Notes: generated by a model from the letters alone, not told the origin. A DNA stretch of 64,000 nt from Vibrio lentus (GCF_030409755.1 NZ_JAUFQE010000002.1:2108001-2172000); one strand, 5' to 3'. Numbered from the stretch's first letter, positions 24,556 through 35,101 are shown. Made by a program: numbers and translations.

Positions 24556-25257
24556 TTACTCACGACCTGGCAGTTTCTTCCATGTCACTTTGTCACGTAG
24601 GTAAACTGGCTCAGATTCCTCAGCTGCAACCGCTTTGCCTTCTGCATAAGCAAATTGAGCAAGGAACGCCATATCTTGAGCTTCTGGGAACAGAACCTCA
24701 CACGCTTTAGTGTTGATCGCTAGTGTATCCATGTGCTCGGCGTACGCTTCCCAACCGGTGCCTACTTTTGCCCATGTCTCAGAATCCACTTCAAGTTGCG
24801 CAGCCAATTCGCTTGGAGGTGTGACACATTCCGCATCAACTGCAGTCCAACGACCGTCTTGTTCACGGCTGTAACGAGCCCAGTACACTTCACTCATGCG
24901 CGCATCAATCGCTGTTGCTACGTGAGTTTCACCAAATTTACGGTAGCTGCCCTGCGCCATCGCTGCCAGTGTAGACACACCTATCATCGGTAAATCAGCA
25001 CCAAAAGCTAAGCCTTGAGCGATACCAATACCAATACGTACACCCGTGAAGCTGCCAGGGCCTTGGCCAAACGCGATTGCGTCGATATCGGTTAAAGCGA
25101 TGTTCGCTTCTTTCAGTACTTCATCAACCATAGGTAGAATTTTTTTCGTATGGTCTCGAGGAGCCTCTTCGCTACGTGCGAACACCTGGTCACCCATTAC
25201 TAGTGCAACTGAACAGTTTTCAGTTGCGGTATCTACTGCAAGAATTTTCGCGCTCAT
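24556..25257 (-). CDS. tsaB: tRNA threonylcarbamoyladenosine biosynthesis protein TsaB
   Basis: TsaB is the scaffold of the TsaBDE complex that makes t6A37 in tRNAs reading ANN codons, including the AGA/AGG-reading tRNA-Arg in this window. The 233-residue protein has the ASKHA-type start [16 protein letters not shown] and [19 protein letters not shown] (about residues 66-84). It lacks the metal-binding His pair of TsaD, as expected. It lies downstream of yoaA, as in E. coli. Confidence 0.95.
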   Translation of the reverse strand: MSAKILAVDTATENCSVALVMGDQVFARSEEAPRDHTKKILPMVDEVLKEANIALTDIDAIAFGQGPGSFTGVRIGIGIAQGLAFGADLPMIGVSTLAAMAQGSYRKFGETHVATAIDARMSEVYWARYSREQDGRWTAVDAECVTPPSELAAQLEVDSETWAKVGTGWEAYAEHMDTLAINTKACEVLFPEAQDMAFLAQFAYAEGKAVAAEESEPVYLRDKVTWKKLPGRE

Positions 25258-25316
25258 TCGTGTCTCAAATATTCGTTATCTAATCTAAAAATAATGGCTA
25301 AGTTCAACAATGCCAA

Positions 25317-27245
25317 TTACTCAGCAGCGGTTGAATGGTCTTTAGCTAAGAATTCTTTAATGATCCCTAAGTCACGGGTACGTGGGATAGGCGGTAAACT
25401 CGCCAAAAATACACCACCGTAATCACGGGTCACCAATCGGTTATCGCAAATAATCAAAGCGCCATTATCACGCTTATCACGTATTAATCGGCCAACACCT
25501 TGTTTCAAGGTAATCACTGCGTCTGGTAACTGCACTTGTGCAAAAGGATCACCCCCTTTTAGCTTACAGTCCTCGATTCGAGCCTTGAGTAACGGGTCGT
25601 CTGGGGCTGTAAAGGGCAATTTATCGATGATAACACAGCTTAATGCGTCGCCCCTAACATCGATCCCCTCCCAGAATGCCCCCGTGGCCACCAGCAATGC
25701 GTTACCTAATTCCATGAATTCCGCTAAGGTTTTTTGCTTACTGGTCTCACCTTGCAATAGAACGGGTACAGTAAGCGTTTCACGGAATCGCTCGCCCAAC
25801 TCTTTCATCATGCTGTGTGAGGTACACAAAAAGAAACAACGACCTTGGTTTTGCTCAATAACGGGAGCCAGCATCCTGACTAATTTATCAGCCAAGCCCG
25901 GGCTATTGGGCTCTGGAAGATAACGAGGTACACACAAGCGCGCCTGATTCGGATAATCAAATGGGCTCGGCAGTGAAAACTGTGCCGACGGCTTTAATCC
26001 AAGTCGAGAGGTGAAGTGATCGAAATCATCCGACACCGCTAGCGTTGCTGAAGTAAACACCCAAGCACCCGGTTTAAGCTCGATTTGTTCGTGGAATTTA
26101 TCGGCAACCGAAAGAGGCGTGATGTGCAAAGCAAATTGTCGTGGCGTTGTGTCATACCAATAGGAATAACCGGTAATCGACACATCACATACACGTTCGA
26201 TACGCGACTTAATCATGGTTGCACGTTCGAAAGCCGTGTCTAACAACTGGCTTCGACCCAATGCTAATTTCAATACATCGACGGCCAGTTGCAACGCATC
26301 TTGTAAACGAACCAACTCTCTAGCAATCGACTCGGACTTCAACGCTTCACGCCAGTTACCGCGAAATCCTGTGTCGCCGAGCACAATACGTAGGTCAGCA
26401 GCTGATTGAATTAGCCTCTCGCCAACCTTTTGCAACTGACGCATGTCTTTGGCTTCAGTGCGGTAAGCAATTTCAATGTCTTTGGCTAGTTCTTGGATTT
26501 GTCGGCTTGATACTGATTGTCCGAAGTACTGACTGGCAATATCAGGAAGTTGATGCGCTTCATCGAAGATAAACACATCAGCCTCTGGAATAAGCTCACC
26601 AAATCCGGTTTCTTTAATCGCTAAATCCGCTAAGAACAAGTGGTGGTTTACTACGACAACATCGGAATCCATCGCTTTTTTACGCGCTTTCAGCACAAAG
26701 CAATCGGTGTAGCTTGGGCATTCTTTACCTAAGCAGTTGTCGTTGGTTGAGGTAATGGTTGGAATAACCGGGCTATCTTCAGCAATATCATCGCAATCAC
26801 CTAAGTCACCAGTTTGAGTCGCCGAAGACCAGCTGCGCACTTTCACCAACTGAGCTAACAATGTTGGATCGGTATGAGTACCATGACTTTCGATCATCTG
26901 GCGGCTCAAGCGGTCTAAACACAAATAGTTTGAACGACCTTTCAGCAGGGCAACCTGACCATAAAAGCCAAGCGCATCGACCATTAATGGTAAATCACGA
27001 TGAAACAACTGCTCTTGAAGGTTTTTAGACCCCGTACTGATAATAGTTTTCTTGCCACTTAGCAGCGCTGGCACGAGGTAAGCAAACGTCTTGCCGGTAC
27101 CTGTCCCCGCTTCAACAACCAGTTGGCTTTGTTGCTCAATGGCCTGTGAGACCGCTTCAGCCATATCCAGCTGAGCTTGTCGTGGTTGAAACCCAGGGAT
27201 CGCTTTACCCAGAGCACCATCAGCAGAAAACGTTTTAGATATCAT
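25317..27245 (-). CDS. yoaA: DinG/XPD-family ATP-dependent helicase YoaA
   Basis: A superfamily 2 iron-sulphur helicase. Walker A is EAGTGTGKT (Lys about 52) and Walker B is the DEAH box (about 228). Cys residues around 107 and in NDNCLGKECPSYTDC (168-180) fit the 4Fe-4S cluster ligands. Helicase C motifs include FTSATLAVSDDF, ATGAFWEGIDV and QGVGRLIRD near the C-terminus. Length of 642 residues fits YoaA and is shorter than DinG. E. coli YoaA works with the Pol III chi subunit in repair, and yoaA adjoins tsaB there too. Confidence 0.92.
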   Translation of the reverse strand: MISKTFSADGALGKAIPGFQPRQAQLDMAEAVSQAIEQQSQLVVEAGTGTGKTFAYLVPALLSGKKTIISTGSKNLQEQLFHRDLPLMVDALGFYGQVALLKGRSNYLCLDRLSRQMIESHGTHTDPTLLAQLVKVRSWSSATQTGDLGDCDDIAEDSPVIPTITSTNDNCLGKECPSYTDCFVLKARKKAMDSDVVVVNHHLFLADLAIKETGFGELIPEADVFIFDEAHQLPDIASQYFGQSVSSRQIQELAKDIEIAYRTEAKDMRQLQKVGERLIQSAADLRIVLGDTGFRGNWREALKSESIARELVRLQDALQLAVDVLKLALGRSQLLDTAFERATMIKSRIERVCDVSITGYSYWYDTTPRQFALHITPLSVADKFHEQIELKPGAWVFTSATLAVSDDFDHFTSRLGLKPSAQFSLPSPFDYPNQARLCVPRYLPEPNSPGLADKLVRMLAPVIEQNQGRCFFLCTSHSMMKELGERFRETLTVPVLLQGETSKQKTLAEFMELGNALLVATGAFWEGIDVRGDALSCVIIDKLPFTAPDDPLLKARIEDCKLKGGDPFAQVQLPDAVITLKQGVGRLIRDKRDNGALIICDNRLVTRDYGGVFLASLPPIPRTRDLGIIKEFLAKDHSTAAE

Positions 27246-27405
27246 AGAGTACGTGGTTTAGAAAAATAGAAGGCGAATTATGGCAGGTTTAGTGAGCCGG
27301 TGCGAATCAGAAATGACTGCGCACCGGAGGTGTCTATCGAATAGAACATGGCAGGCTAGATCCTTCTTATCAACCTAGCCCAAAACAAATGAAAGGGTTG
27401 TTTAA

Positions 27406-27606
27406 CTACTTACGATTCAAAAAACGAGATAACCAAGGCGCACCAGTAAAGTCGGTATCACTTGATTGCATGGCTTTAGCAGCATCAGTCGGAGAAGCCT
27501 TGCTTTCCCACATTTCATCAAGAACGTTGCCGTCCACCTGAACATCACCAACTAATGAATTTACACGCTTACAATATAACTTTTTCGCTAGTAACTCTTT
27601 ATCCAT
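27406..27606 (-). CDS. Small hypothetical protein
   Basis: A 66-residue, soluble, charged protein with ASPTDAAKAMQSSDTDF and a C-terminal PWLSRFLNRK. No family is recognised. The start is supported by AGGTGA 6 bases before the ATG. It stands alone between yoaA and the divergent purU. Confidence 0.6.
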   Translation of the reverse strand: MDKELLAKKLYCKRVNSLVGDVQVDGNVLDEMWESKASPTDAAKAMQSSDTDFTGAPWLSRFLNRK

Positions 27607-27863
27607 AAATGATCACCTATGCATGGCTGAAATGTTGGCTCGCTCTAGTGGGACTTGACCGAGAATATCGGTTAAAACCGTCAGAAATCTAACCTCTACC
27701 TGAATTTATTAAGCCTCTCAATTTATTAATCCCCTAAATGAACGGTAGATTTTGTTGAAACCAAATTGATAATAGATTAATTATAACGGTGATATTGCGG
27801 CTCAGTTCACCGTTCGACGGCCTGCATTAAATTTGAAGAATAAAAACATTTCATGGAAGTAAG

Positions 27864-28703
27864 ATGCAAATGGAAAGAAAAACTTTATTAACACATTGTA
27901 CTGACGCCCCAGGCCTCATCTCAAAGATCACCAACATTTGTTACAAGCACCAACTCAATATTATTCACAACAATGAGTTCGTTGATAACACTAGTGGCCA
28001 CTTCTTTATGCGTACCGAGCTAGAGGGTTACTTCAATGACGAAACCTTACTCGCCGATTTAGATCAAGCGCTACCAGAAAACACAAAACGTAAGCTTGTT
28101 GATTCATCTCGTAAGCGTGTCGTGATACTCGTGACTAAAGAAGCGCACTGCCTTGGCGATATTCTAATGAAGAACTTCGATGGCAGTTTGGATGTAGAAA
28201 TTGCCGCTGTTGTTGGCAACTACGATACTCTGCAAAGCTTAACCGAGCGTTTTGAAATCCCTTATCATCATGTTTCTCACGAAGGTTTAAACCGTGAAGA
28301 ACATGAGAAGAAGATGCTTGAAGTGATTGACCAGTACGAGGCGGACTATTTGGTTCTTGCTAAATACATGCGAGTGCTGACTCCGGGCTTTGTTGAGAAA
28401 TACAATCACAAGATCATCAACATCCACCACAGCTTCTTACCAGCATTTATTGGCGCTAAACCATACCAGCAAGCGTATGAGCGCGGCGTAAAAATCATTG
28501 GTGCAACGGCGCACTTCGTGACAAACGATCTCGATGAAGGTCCAATCATCAAGCAAGACGTGATTCCAGTGGATCACAACTTCAGCGCAAAAGACATGGC
28601 TCAAGCGGGTCGTGACGTAGAGAAGAACGTGTTGAGTAAGGCTTTAAACAAAGTGATCAATGATCACGTGTTTGTTTACGGTAACAAGACTGTGATTCTG
28701 TAA
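27864..28703 (+). CDS. purU: Formyltetrahydrofolate deformylase
   Basis: PurU hydrolyses 10-formyl-THF to THF and formate, balancing one-carbon pools and supplying formate for PurT; it thus works on the product of folD. Residues 1-80 are an ACT regulatory domain (LLTHCTDAPGLISKITN). The rest is the formyltransferase fold with the catalytic Asn-His pair in INIHHSFLPAFIGAKPY and the Asp in TNDLDEGPIIKQ. Two closely spaced ATG codons exist (27864 and 27870); GGAAG favours the first. Length is normal. Confidence 0.95.
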   Translation: MQMERKTLLTHCTDAPGLISKITNICYKHQLNIIHNNEFVDNTSGHFFMRTELEGYFNDETLLADLDQALPENTKRKLVDSSRKRVVILVTKEAHCLGDILMKNFDGSLDVEIAAVVGNYDTLQSLTERFEIPYHHVSHEGLNREEHEKKMLEVIDQYEADYLVLAKYMRVLTPGFVEKYNHKIINIHHSFLPAFIGAKPYQQAYERGVKIIGATAHFVTNDLDEGPIIKQDVIPVDHNFSAKDMAQAGRDVEKNVLSKALNKVINDHVFVYGNKTVIL

Positions 28704-28746
28704 GTCGGATATCGAGTTCCAGTAAAACTTCCAGTTAGAACCCAAT

Positions 28747-28786
28747 AAAAAACGCGCAACAGGGTTAACCCATTGCGCGTTTTTTT
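28747..28786 (+). terminator. Terminator of purU
   Basis: The stem AAAAAACGCGCAA/TTGCGCGTTTTTT ends in a seven-T run. Confidence 0.9.
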
Positions 28787-29005
28787 GTATCTGGTTATTA
28801 GACTAGCTTTTAGAGGTTTCCAACTACGCTCTTTCGTCGCTATCGGGAATGACGAATTCAGCCATGAATCTTCTAACTGTAGACTCTGACATACGTCCTC
28901 GAACGCTCAGTCAGCATCTAAAGATAAACTTTGGCAAACACTATCAAGCATTCCGACGAGCCTAGGCGAGATCAGGAATCTATTTCCAGCTATTCTCTGC
29001 TCAAA
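28787..29005. other. Intergenic region with a REP-like repeat
   Basis: Between the converging purU and yecM genes (302 bp in all). Beyond the purU terminator it holds one degenerate REP-like copy at 28813-28855. No gene or clear yecM terminator is seen. Confidence 0.5.
28813..28855. repeat. REP-like intergenic repeat, copy 1
   Basis: GAGGTTTCCAACTACGCTC and CGGGAATGACGA are joined by a TTTCGTC centre. It aligns with copies near 53572 and 53746 and resembles the widespread GAGATTCCCG...CGGGAATGACG intergenic repeat, in degenerate form. Confidence 0.55.
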
Positions 29006-29602
29006 TTAAGCCTGTTCTGACTCTACAATCTTCTTCAAAGAGTGTGGATGCAGCTTGATGCAAACCCCTTGATGTTTGAATGCAACCGTTGGGTTATTCA
29101 AACGCTCACCCTCGCCTTTCGGGCTAGAGAGTTTTATCTTAATACCTTGCTCTGCCAAAGTTTCAAACTTAGCAGCAAACTGTGGATAGGTTTCTTTAAG
29201 ATCCGCTAGATACTCATCAGCCGTTTGCGCGTGAGAAGGAATCACAAACTCGACATGTTCCCAATCTTGGCTTGGGTAAATTTTGCCTTCTGCAGGGTAC
29301 GGAAGCTCTAAACACTCAATCTTCCAACCAAGACTTTGCAATGGTTCATCGAAAGCCAACACGACAATTGGACGACCGTTAATCATCGCTTCTGAAATTG
29401 TAGAGCCGTATTCAGACCATGCTTGATGTGCTGATTTCGCAAGCTCAGTTTCATTGATTCTTAATGCAATATGATCCGCTTGAGCAAAGCTTAAATCTAA
29501 ACCCAATGTATTTCCTAGGTTCTCAATTTTCGCCATAAACGTATCAAGGCGCGCAATCATTTGTTGTGGTTCTAGTTCGGCTTGCTTCAGGCTCATCGTC
29601 AT
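29006..29602 (-). CDS. yecM: YecM-type VOC-fold protein
   Basis: A 198-residue cytosolic protein of the vicinal-oxygen-chelate fold; family members may bind a metal but the reaction is unknown. Motifs include ADHIALRINETELAKSAHQ (about 43-61), WKIECLELPYP and DWEHVEFVIP. Two starts six bases apart (29602 and 29596) are possible and neither has a strong Shine-Dalgarno. yecM neighbours argS in E. coli as well, here in divergent orientation. Confidence 0.85.
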   Translation of the reverse strand: MTMSLKQAELEPQQMIARLDTFMAKIENLGNTLGLDLSFAQADHIALRINETELAKSAHQAWSEYGSTISEAMINGRPIVVLAFDEPLQSLGWKIECLELPYPAEGKIYPSQDWEHVEFVIPSHAQTADEYLADLKETYPQFAAKFETLAEQGIKIKLSSPKGEGERLNNPTVAFKHQGVCIKLHPHSLKKIVESEQA

Positions 29603-29952
29603 TGTCTTTGTTTTCCAAATAATGGCTGCATGGTATCAGTTTTACTTTCAGCAACAAGCGTTGCTTTTACAAAAAAACGTTCAAAAAGTACGGTGTCTTA
29701 CTTTCCTAAATAGACAAACCTGGCTTGGTCAAAGTCGATTGTCAAAAACCCCTTAGGAAATGTTAATTTTCTATCAATTCGACCTATAAGAAACCCCACA
29801 AAATTGGTATGATTAACGCCATTTTTGTGAACTTAAACAGAGTCTGTTGTTCATTTCGGCATTAAATCGTTAACTCGAAGCATAATTAACCAAATTTAAT
29901 ACCCACGAAATAACGGCCACTCTTATTCATCCTTGAATTGAAGGAAACGCGT
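29603..29952. other. Divergent promoter region yecM/argS
   Basis: A 350-bp A+T-rich region. A TATGAT at 29808-29813 could be an argS -10 box but has no convincing -35. No operator or leader peptide was found. Confidence 0.35.
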
Positions 29953-31686
29953 GTGAATATCCAAGCACTGATTAATGACAAAGTATCTCAGGCTCTAGAA
30001 GCCGCTGGCGCACCTGCAGGCTCTCCTGCGGCTGTTCGCCAATCTGCAAAACCACAATTTGGTGACTACCAAGCAAACGGCGTTATGGGCGTTGCTAAAC
30101 GACTAGGCACTAACCCTCGAGAATTTGCTCAAAAAGTATTGGACGTTCTAAACCTAGACGGTATCGCTTCTAAAGTTGAAATCGCAGGTCCAGGTTTCCT
30201 AAACATCTTCCTAGATGAAGCATTCCTAGCACAACAAGCAGACGCAGCACTGGCTGACTCTCGCCTTGGTGTTGCAGCAGCTGAAGCACAAACAATTGTT
30301 GCTGACTACTCTGCTCCAAACGTTGCAAAAGAAATGCACGTTGGTCACCTACGTTCAACGATCATCGGTGATGCTGTTGTTCGTACACTTGAGTTCTTAG
30401 GTCACAAAGTTATCCGTGCTAACCACATTGGTGACTGGGGTACTCAATTCGGTATGCTTATCGCAAACCTTGAGCGCATCCAAGCTGAAACTGGCGAAGT
30501 TTCAATGGAGCTTTCAGATCTTGAGCAGTTCTACCGTGAATCTAAAAAGCTTTACGACGAAGACGAAGAATTCGCAGTAAAAGCACGTGGCTACGTAGTG
30601 AAACTGCAAGGCGGCGACGCATACTGTGCTGAAATGTGGAAAAAGCTGGTTGACGTAACCATGGTTCAAAACCAACGTAACTACGATCGCCTAAACGTAT
30701 CACTGACACGTGATGATGTGATGGGTGAAAGTATGTACAACCACATGCTTTCAAACATCGTTGCTGATCTACAAGCACAAGGCCTAGCAAAAGAGTCTGA
30801 CGGCGCACAAGTTGTATTCCTAGACGAATACAAAAACAAAGACGGCGACCCGATGGGCGTTATCGTGCAAAAACGTGACGGTGGCTTCCTGTACACCACC
30901 ACCGATATTGCATGTGCTAAATACCGTTTTGAAGAACTGGGCGCAGACCGCGTACTTTACTTCATTGACTCCCGTCAGCACCAACATCTAATGCAAGCTT
31001 GGACTATCGTTCGTAAAGCGGGTTATGTTCCTGAGTCTGTATCTCTTGAGCACCACGCATTTGGCATGATGCTAGGTAAAGATGGTAAGCCATTTAAAAC
31101 TCGTGCAGGCGGTACAGTCCGTCTTGCTGACCTTCTGGACGAAGCAGAAGTACGTGCAACTCAGCTGATTGAATCTAAAAACCCTGAGCTAGCAGAAGAC
31201 GAGAAGAAAACCATCGCGAACACAGTAGCAATGGCGGCAGTTAAATACGCAGACCTTTCTAAGCACCGTACCACTGATTACGTGTTCGACTGGGAAAACA
31301 TGCTGGCATTTGAAGGCAACACAGCACCGTACATGCAGTACGCATACACTCGTGTCGCTTCAATCTTTGCTAAAGCCGGCATTTCTATGGACTCTCTTGA
31401 AGGTGAAATCAAAATCACTGAAGAGAAAGAGAAAGCACTTATCGCGAAACTTCTACAATTTGAAGAAGCGGTACAGTCTGTTGCTCGTGAAGGTCAACCA
31501 CACATCATGTGTAGCTACCTGTTCGAACTTGCTGGTCAATTCTCTAGCTTCTACGAAGCGTGCCCTATCCTTGTGGCTGAAGATGAAACAGTTAAACAGA
31601 GCCGCCTGAAGCTTGCTGCACTGACAGCTAAGACTATCAAGCAAGGTCTGTCGCTTCTAGGTATCGAAACTCTAGAGCGCATGTAA
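29953..31686 (+). CDS. argS: Arginyl-tRNA synthetase
   Basis: ArgS charges all tRNA-Arg isoacceptors, including the intron-bearing UCU species once spliced. The 577-residue class I enzyme has the N-terminal additional domain (1-110), a HIGH motif as HVGH (about 129), the catalytic domain with GDWGTQFGM, and the DALR anticodon-binding domain at the C-terminus. The GTG at 29953 is chosen because AAGGA is 7 bases upstream and the resulting [15 protein letters not shown] start is the family norm; a TTG 15 bp upstream is also in frame. Confidence 0.97.
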   Translation: MNIQALINDKVSQALEAAGAPAGSPAAVRQSAKPQFGDYQANGVMGVAKRLGTNPREFAQKVLDVLNLDGIASKVEIAGPGFLNIFLDEAFLAQQADAALADSRLGVAAAEAQTIVADYSAPNVAKEMHVGHLRSTIIGDAVVRTLEFLGHKVIRANHIGDWGTQFGMLIANLERIQAETGEVSMELSDLEQFYRESKKLYDEDEEFAVKARGYVVKLQGGDAYCAEMWKKLVDVTMVQNQRNYDRLNVSLTRDDVMGESMYNHMLSNIVADLQAQGLAKESDGAQVVFLDEYKNKDGDPMGVIVQKRDGGFLYTTTDIACAKYRFEELGADRVLYFIDSRQHQHLMQAWTIVRKAGYVPESVSLEHHAFGMMLGKDGKPFKTRAGGTVRLADLLDEAEVRATQLIESKNPELAEDEKKTIANTVAMAAVKYADLSKHRTTDYVFDWENMLAFEGNTAPYMQYAYTRVASIFAKAGISMDSLEGEIKITEEKEKALIAKLLQFEEAVQSVAREGQPHIMCSYLFELAGQFSSFYEACPILVAEDETVKQSRLKLAALTAKTIKQGLSLLGIETLERM

Positions 31687-31714
31687 TTCCCTTCGGGTTA
31701 CAATGAATAAATAC

Positions 31715-31746
31715 AAAGGTTGATGTGAGAGCATCAACCTTTTGTT
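31715..31746 (+). terminator. Terminator of argS
   Basis: An 11-bp stem AAAGGTTGATG/CATCAACCTTT is followed by TGTTTT. Confidence 0.82.
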
Positions 31747-31792
31747 TTATCTAACGTATACTGAATTCAAGAAATCGAAATGGATAATAATA

Positions 31793-32221
31793 ATGAGCTT
31801 TGAACTTCACCCACAGTTAGCAAAAGACACCACGCTTATCGGCGAATTTCCACTAAGCTTGGCGCTGCTAAGCAAAGACAGTGCAGTGCCTTGGGTTATC
31901 TTGGTACCAAAACGTGCCAACCTAAAAGAACTGCACCATCTACCAATGAAAGAACAACAGCAGTTCTTACTTGAGTCCCAAGCGGTAAGCCAAGCATTAG
32001 AAGCGACATTCCAACCAGACAAGTTAAACCTAGGCGCATTGGGTAACATGGTGCCACAACTGCACATTCATCATATTGCACGTTTCAAAGATGACATCGC
32101 ATGGCCAGGGCCAATATGGGGAAACACCAAAGGCGAACAGCGCACGGAAGAAGAACAAGCAGCAATCCATACTCGTATCCAGAATGTTTTGTCATTGAGC
32201 TCTATCTTCAAAAAAGCGTAA
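31793..32221 (+). CDS. HIT-family hydrolase-like protein
   Basis: A 142-residue histidine-triad protein. The triad region is QLHIHHIARF (about 84-93), the spacing seen in one bacterial HIT branch. HIT proteins hydrolyse nucleotide phosphoramidates or Ap4A-like substrates; the substrate here is unknown. The ATG at 31793 is chosen because the upstream part of the open frame runs back into the argS terminator. Monocistronic, with a terminator after it. Confidence 0.85.
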   Translation: MSFELHPQLAKDTTLIGEFPLSLALLSKDSAVPWVILVPKRANLKELHHLPMKEQQQFLLESQAVSQALEATFQPDKLNLGALGNMVPQLHIHHIARFKDDIAWPGPIWGNTKGEQRTEEEQAAIHTRIQNVLSLSSIFKKA

Positions 32222-32276
32222 TTCGAGTTCATCTCATTACGCTTTAAAGCAAGGCAGTTCAAATAAAGACACATAA

Positions 32277-32316
32277 CAAAAAGCCGCTCATCTAAAATAG
32301 GTGAGCGGCTTTTTTA
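32277..32316. terminator. Bidirectional terminator between the HIT gene and feoC
   Basis: A perfect 13-bp stem AAAAAGCCGCTCA/TGAGCGGCTTTTT with an 11-nt loop and T-runs on both strands. Confidence 0.9.
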
Positions 32317-32359
32317 TTGTCTAATCTCGCCGTTTTCAACGAGAGTATGAAGACCTGAA

Positions 32360-32590
32360 CTACATCATCACATTAAGTGACAGACCATCTTGTTTGCTGA
32401 TGGTGTAACGAATACGTGTTGTATGTCCATGCTTGTTGGTGTCGACTAAGCGAGATACCTTCCCTTTCTTGACCCACACACTCAGCATCGCATCAACACC
32501 ATCTTCACTCATGCCAAACTTAGACGCGAGTTCACTACGAGCTGCGACACCCTCGTTATCAATGTATTGATGAAGTTCAGTTAAAATCAT
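32360..32590 (-). CDS. feoC: FeoC-type small winged-helix protein
   Basis: A 76-residue winged-helix protein at the end of feoABC; FeoC proteins bind FeoB and modulate ferrous iron uptake. The helix-turn-helix is visible in SELASKFGMSEDGVDAML. There are no cysteines at all, so it cannot hold the iron-sulphur cluster proposed for enterobacterial FeoC; from memory this is also true of other Vibrio FeoC. The ATG overlaps the feoB stop as ATGA. Confidence 0.88.
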   Translation of the reverse strand: MILTELHQYIDNEGVAARSELASKFGMSEDGVDAMLSVWVKKGKVSRLVDTNKHGHTTRIRYTISKQDGLSLNVMM

Positions 32591-34860
32591 ACTACTTGCA
32601 CCTCTAATGCTTTTTGCTTACTGCCGACTTTCTTGAAGACTCGATACGTCAATACAAAGCCACCAGCAATCGCCACCATCCATACCGCACTGCTGACTGG
32701 GTGAGCAGCGAAGTTTGCCGCTTGGTAATAGAAGGTCGCACCAAAGTAACCAAGAGCCATGGTCCATACTGCGATGAAACGCGCAAACATCTGACCAAAT
32801 TCACGAACATAAGCACCCATCGCGGCCACACAAGGTGTGTAAAGCAAGATTAGGATTAAGTAAGCAAATGCAGCATGTCCAGAAACAAATTTGTCTTTCA
32901 GGTTACCAAAGATAGAAGTATCAACTTCTTGATCCGCAGCGACAGAACTTGAGTCCGATAAGTCACCCACTTCAATACCTAATGGATCTGAATAGCTCAA
33001 GCCAGATAGATTTTCAGGGATGGTCATGACTGCTTCTTGCAAGCTTGCAGCTAGATCAAATTCAGCCGCTTCCTCGTCTGAAGGTGTGGTGTACAAGCTG
33101 TTTAATGTACCGACAACCGCTTCTTTAGCGAAGATACCAGTGATGATACCAACCGTTGCAGGCCAGTTCTCTTCAGTAATACCAATCGGTTGGAACACTG
33201 GAGTCACAACTTGAGCCGCTTTAGATAGCACAGAGCTTTCGCTGTCTTCGTTGCCAAAACTGCCGTCCATACCCAGAGAGTTCAAGAAGCTCAGAATTGC
33301 CACAACCATTACGATTGTTTTACCAGCACCAAGCACGAAACGCTTCAGCTTTTGCCACGTTTTTAGCATTACGTTTTGCACAGTCGGCAATTCGTAATCC
33401 GGCATTTCCATAACCAAGCTATCGCTGCTGCCAGGATAGATTGTATTTTTAAGGAATAGACCGGTGAACACAGAAGCAACAATACCCATGATGTACAAAG
33501 CGAAGACTACGTTTTGCCCTGCACCAGGGAAAAATGCGGCTGCAAACAGTGCGTATACTGGCAGACGAGCACCACATGACATAAACGGTGCCATTGATGC
33601 AGCCAGTTTACGCTCACGCTCTTGGTCAAGAGTACGTGTTGCCATGATCGAAGGAACGTTACAACCAAAACCAAGTACCAGAGGAACAAAAGCCTTACCC
33701 GGCAAGCCGATTTTCTGCATCACTTTATCAAGTACAAATGCAGCACGCGCCATGTAGCCTGAACTTTCTAGTACCGCTAAGAATAGATAAAGAGCAGCGA
33801 TTACCGGAATAAAGGTAGCAACCGTTTGAATACCGCCACCGATACCATCGGCAAGGATTGTCACTAACCAAACAGGTAAATGTCCGTCTAATAAGTGATG
33901 ACCACCATCAACCAATAACGCACCTACACCAATATCAAAGAAGTCGATAAACGCACTACCTATATTGATAGAGAACATGAACATCAAGTACATAATGACG
34001 AAGAAGAAAGGAATGCCGACCCACTTGTTCAAAATGAATTGGTCTGCTTTTTCTGTGAAGTTTCGGCTTAGCTTGCCTTCACTACGGCGAACACGCTTAC
34101 ACAGGTCATGTAGAAAAGTGTATTTTGCATCGGCAACCGCAAGGTCAATATCAAAGTCAGCACTCAGGCGCACGCTATCAATTTGAGTGCGAGGCTGAGG
34201 AGCAAGACCATTTAGAACCAAGTAATCATTTTCTAAAGCACGAATCGCTAGTGCTCTATGCGACACATCAGCATCATCAAATTGTGATTCAACAGAAGGG
34301 ATTAGTGCTTCTAATGCTGCGTCGTAATCGATAGAGATAGGGTCAAGGCTCACACCTTGAACAAGTAACTTATGAAGGCGTTCTTTAAAGCGAACCACTT
34401 GGCCTTTGTCGTTTGCAGACAAGCTCAGAACCGGACAGCCTAGCTCTTTTTCTAGAGCCTTAAGGTTAATGACCTGACGTTCACGCTTTAATACATCCAT
34501 TTTGTTCAATACAACGATCATTGGACGACCCAACTCTCGCAATTGTAATGTCATGTATAAGCTTCTTTCCAAACAGCTCGCATCAACAACATTGATGATC
34601 ACATCTGCTGGGTGAGTAAGCACAGCGCGAGATGCAATAGACTCATCGATACTGTTCGCGTCATTACCACTGTCTAGCGCGTAGATACCAGGTAAATCGG
34701 TAAGCTGAAACTTATCACCAGCGTGAGAATAGACACCCGTCTTCTTTTCTACAGTTACACCGACCCAGTTACCAACATGTTGCTTGGCGCCGGTCAATGC
34801 ATTAAATAATGTTGTTTTACCGCTATTCGGGTTACCAACGGTTAGAACTTGATAATCCAT
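32587..34860 (-). CDS. feoB: Ferrous iron transporter FeoB
   Basis: The main Fe2+ importer of the inner membrane. Residues 1-170 form the G domain: G1 GNPNSGKTT (9-17), G3 DLPGIYAL (about 57) and G4 NKMD (about 120). A helical regulatory domain follows, then about nine membrane helices with two gate motifs (VLGFGCNVPSIMATRTL and SCGARLPVYALFAA). Length of 757 residues is normal. The start abuts the feoA stop with no gap. Expression is probably controlled by Fur through the box upstream of feoA. Confidence 0.97.
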   Translation of the reverse strand: MDYQVLTVGNPNSGKTTLFNALTGAKQHVGNWVGVTVEKKTGVYSHAGDKFQLTDLPGIYALDSGNDANSIDESIASRAVLTHPADVIINVVDASCLERSLYMTLQLRELGRPMIVVLNKMDVLKRERQVINLKALEKELGCPVLSLSANDKGQVVRFKERLHKLLVQGVSLDPISIDYDAALEALIPSVESQFDDADVSHRALAIRALENDYLVLNGLAPQPRTQIDSVRLSADFDIDLAVADAKYTFLHDLCKRVRRSEGKLSRNFTEKADQFILNKWVGIPFFFVIMYLMFMFSINIGSAFIDFFDIGVGALLVDGGHHLLDGHLPVWLVTILADGIGGGIQTVATFIPVIAALYLFLAVLESSGYMARAAFVLDKVMQKIGLPGKAFVPLVLGFGCNVPSIMATRTLDQERERKLAASMAPFMSCGARLPVYALFAAAFFPGAGQNVVFALYIMGIVASVFTGLFLKNTIYPGSSDSLVMEMPDYELPTVQNVMLKTWQKLKRFVLGAGKTIVMVVAILSFLNSLGMDGSFGNEDSESSVLSKAAQVVTPVFQPIGITEENWPATVGIITGIFAKEAVVGTLNSLYTTPSDEEAAEFDLAASLQEAVMTIPENLSGLSYSDPLGIEVGDLSDSSSVAADQEVDTSIFGNLKDKFVSGHAAFAYLILILLYTPCVAAMGAYVREFGQMFARFIAVWTMALGYFGATFYYQAANFAAHPVSSAVWMVAIAGGFVLTYRVFKKVGSKQKALEVQVV

Positions 34861-35082
34861 TTAGATAACCTCGATTTGTTCTGCGATGCTTTCACGAATG
34901 GCGATTGAAACCCCTCTCACTTCAACTTGAAGCGGATCACCCATAGGTGCACGGCGAATCAACGTCACCTCGGTTTTTGGCAACATGCCCATGACCATAA
35001 GTTTTTTTCTAACTTCTGGTGTTAAACCTGTTAGTGCAACAATAGAAGCCGCTTTGCCTTGCTCTAGTTGTGAGAGTTTCAT
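34861..35082 (-). CDS. feoA: FeoA, SH3-like partner of FeoB
   Basis: A 73-residue SH3-like cytosolic protein needed for FeoB-dependent iron uptake. Characteristic segments are LGMLP-like MGMLPKTEVTLIRRAPMGDP and VEVRGVSIAIRESIAEQI. First gene of feoABC, with a Fur-like palindrome just upstream. Confidence 0.94.
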   Translation of the reverse strand: MKLSQLEQGKAASIVALTGLTPEVRKKLMVMGMLPKTEVTLIRRAPMGDPLQVEVRGVSIAIRESIAEQIEVI

Positions 35083-35101
35083 AAATACCCAATTCGTGAC
35101 T

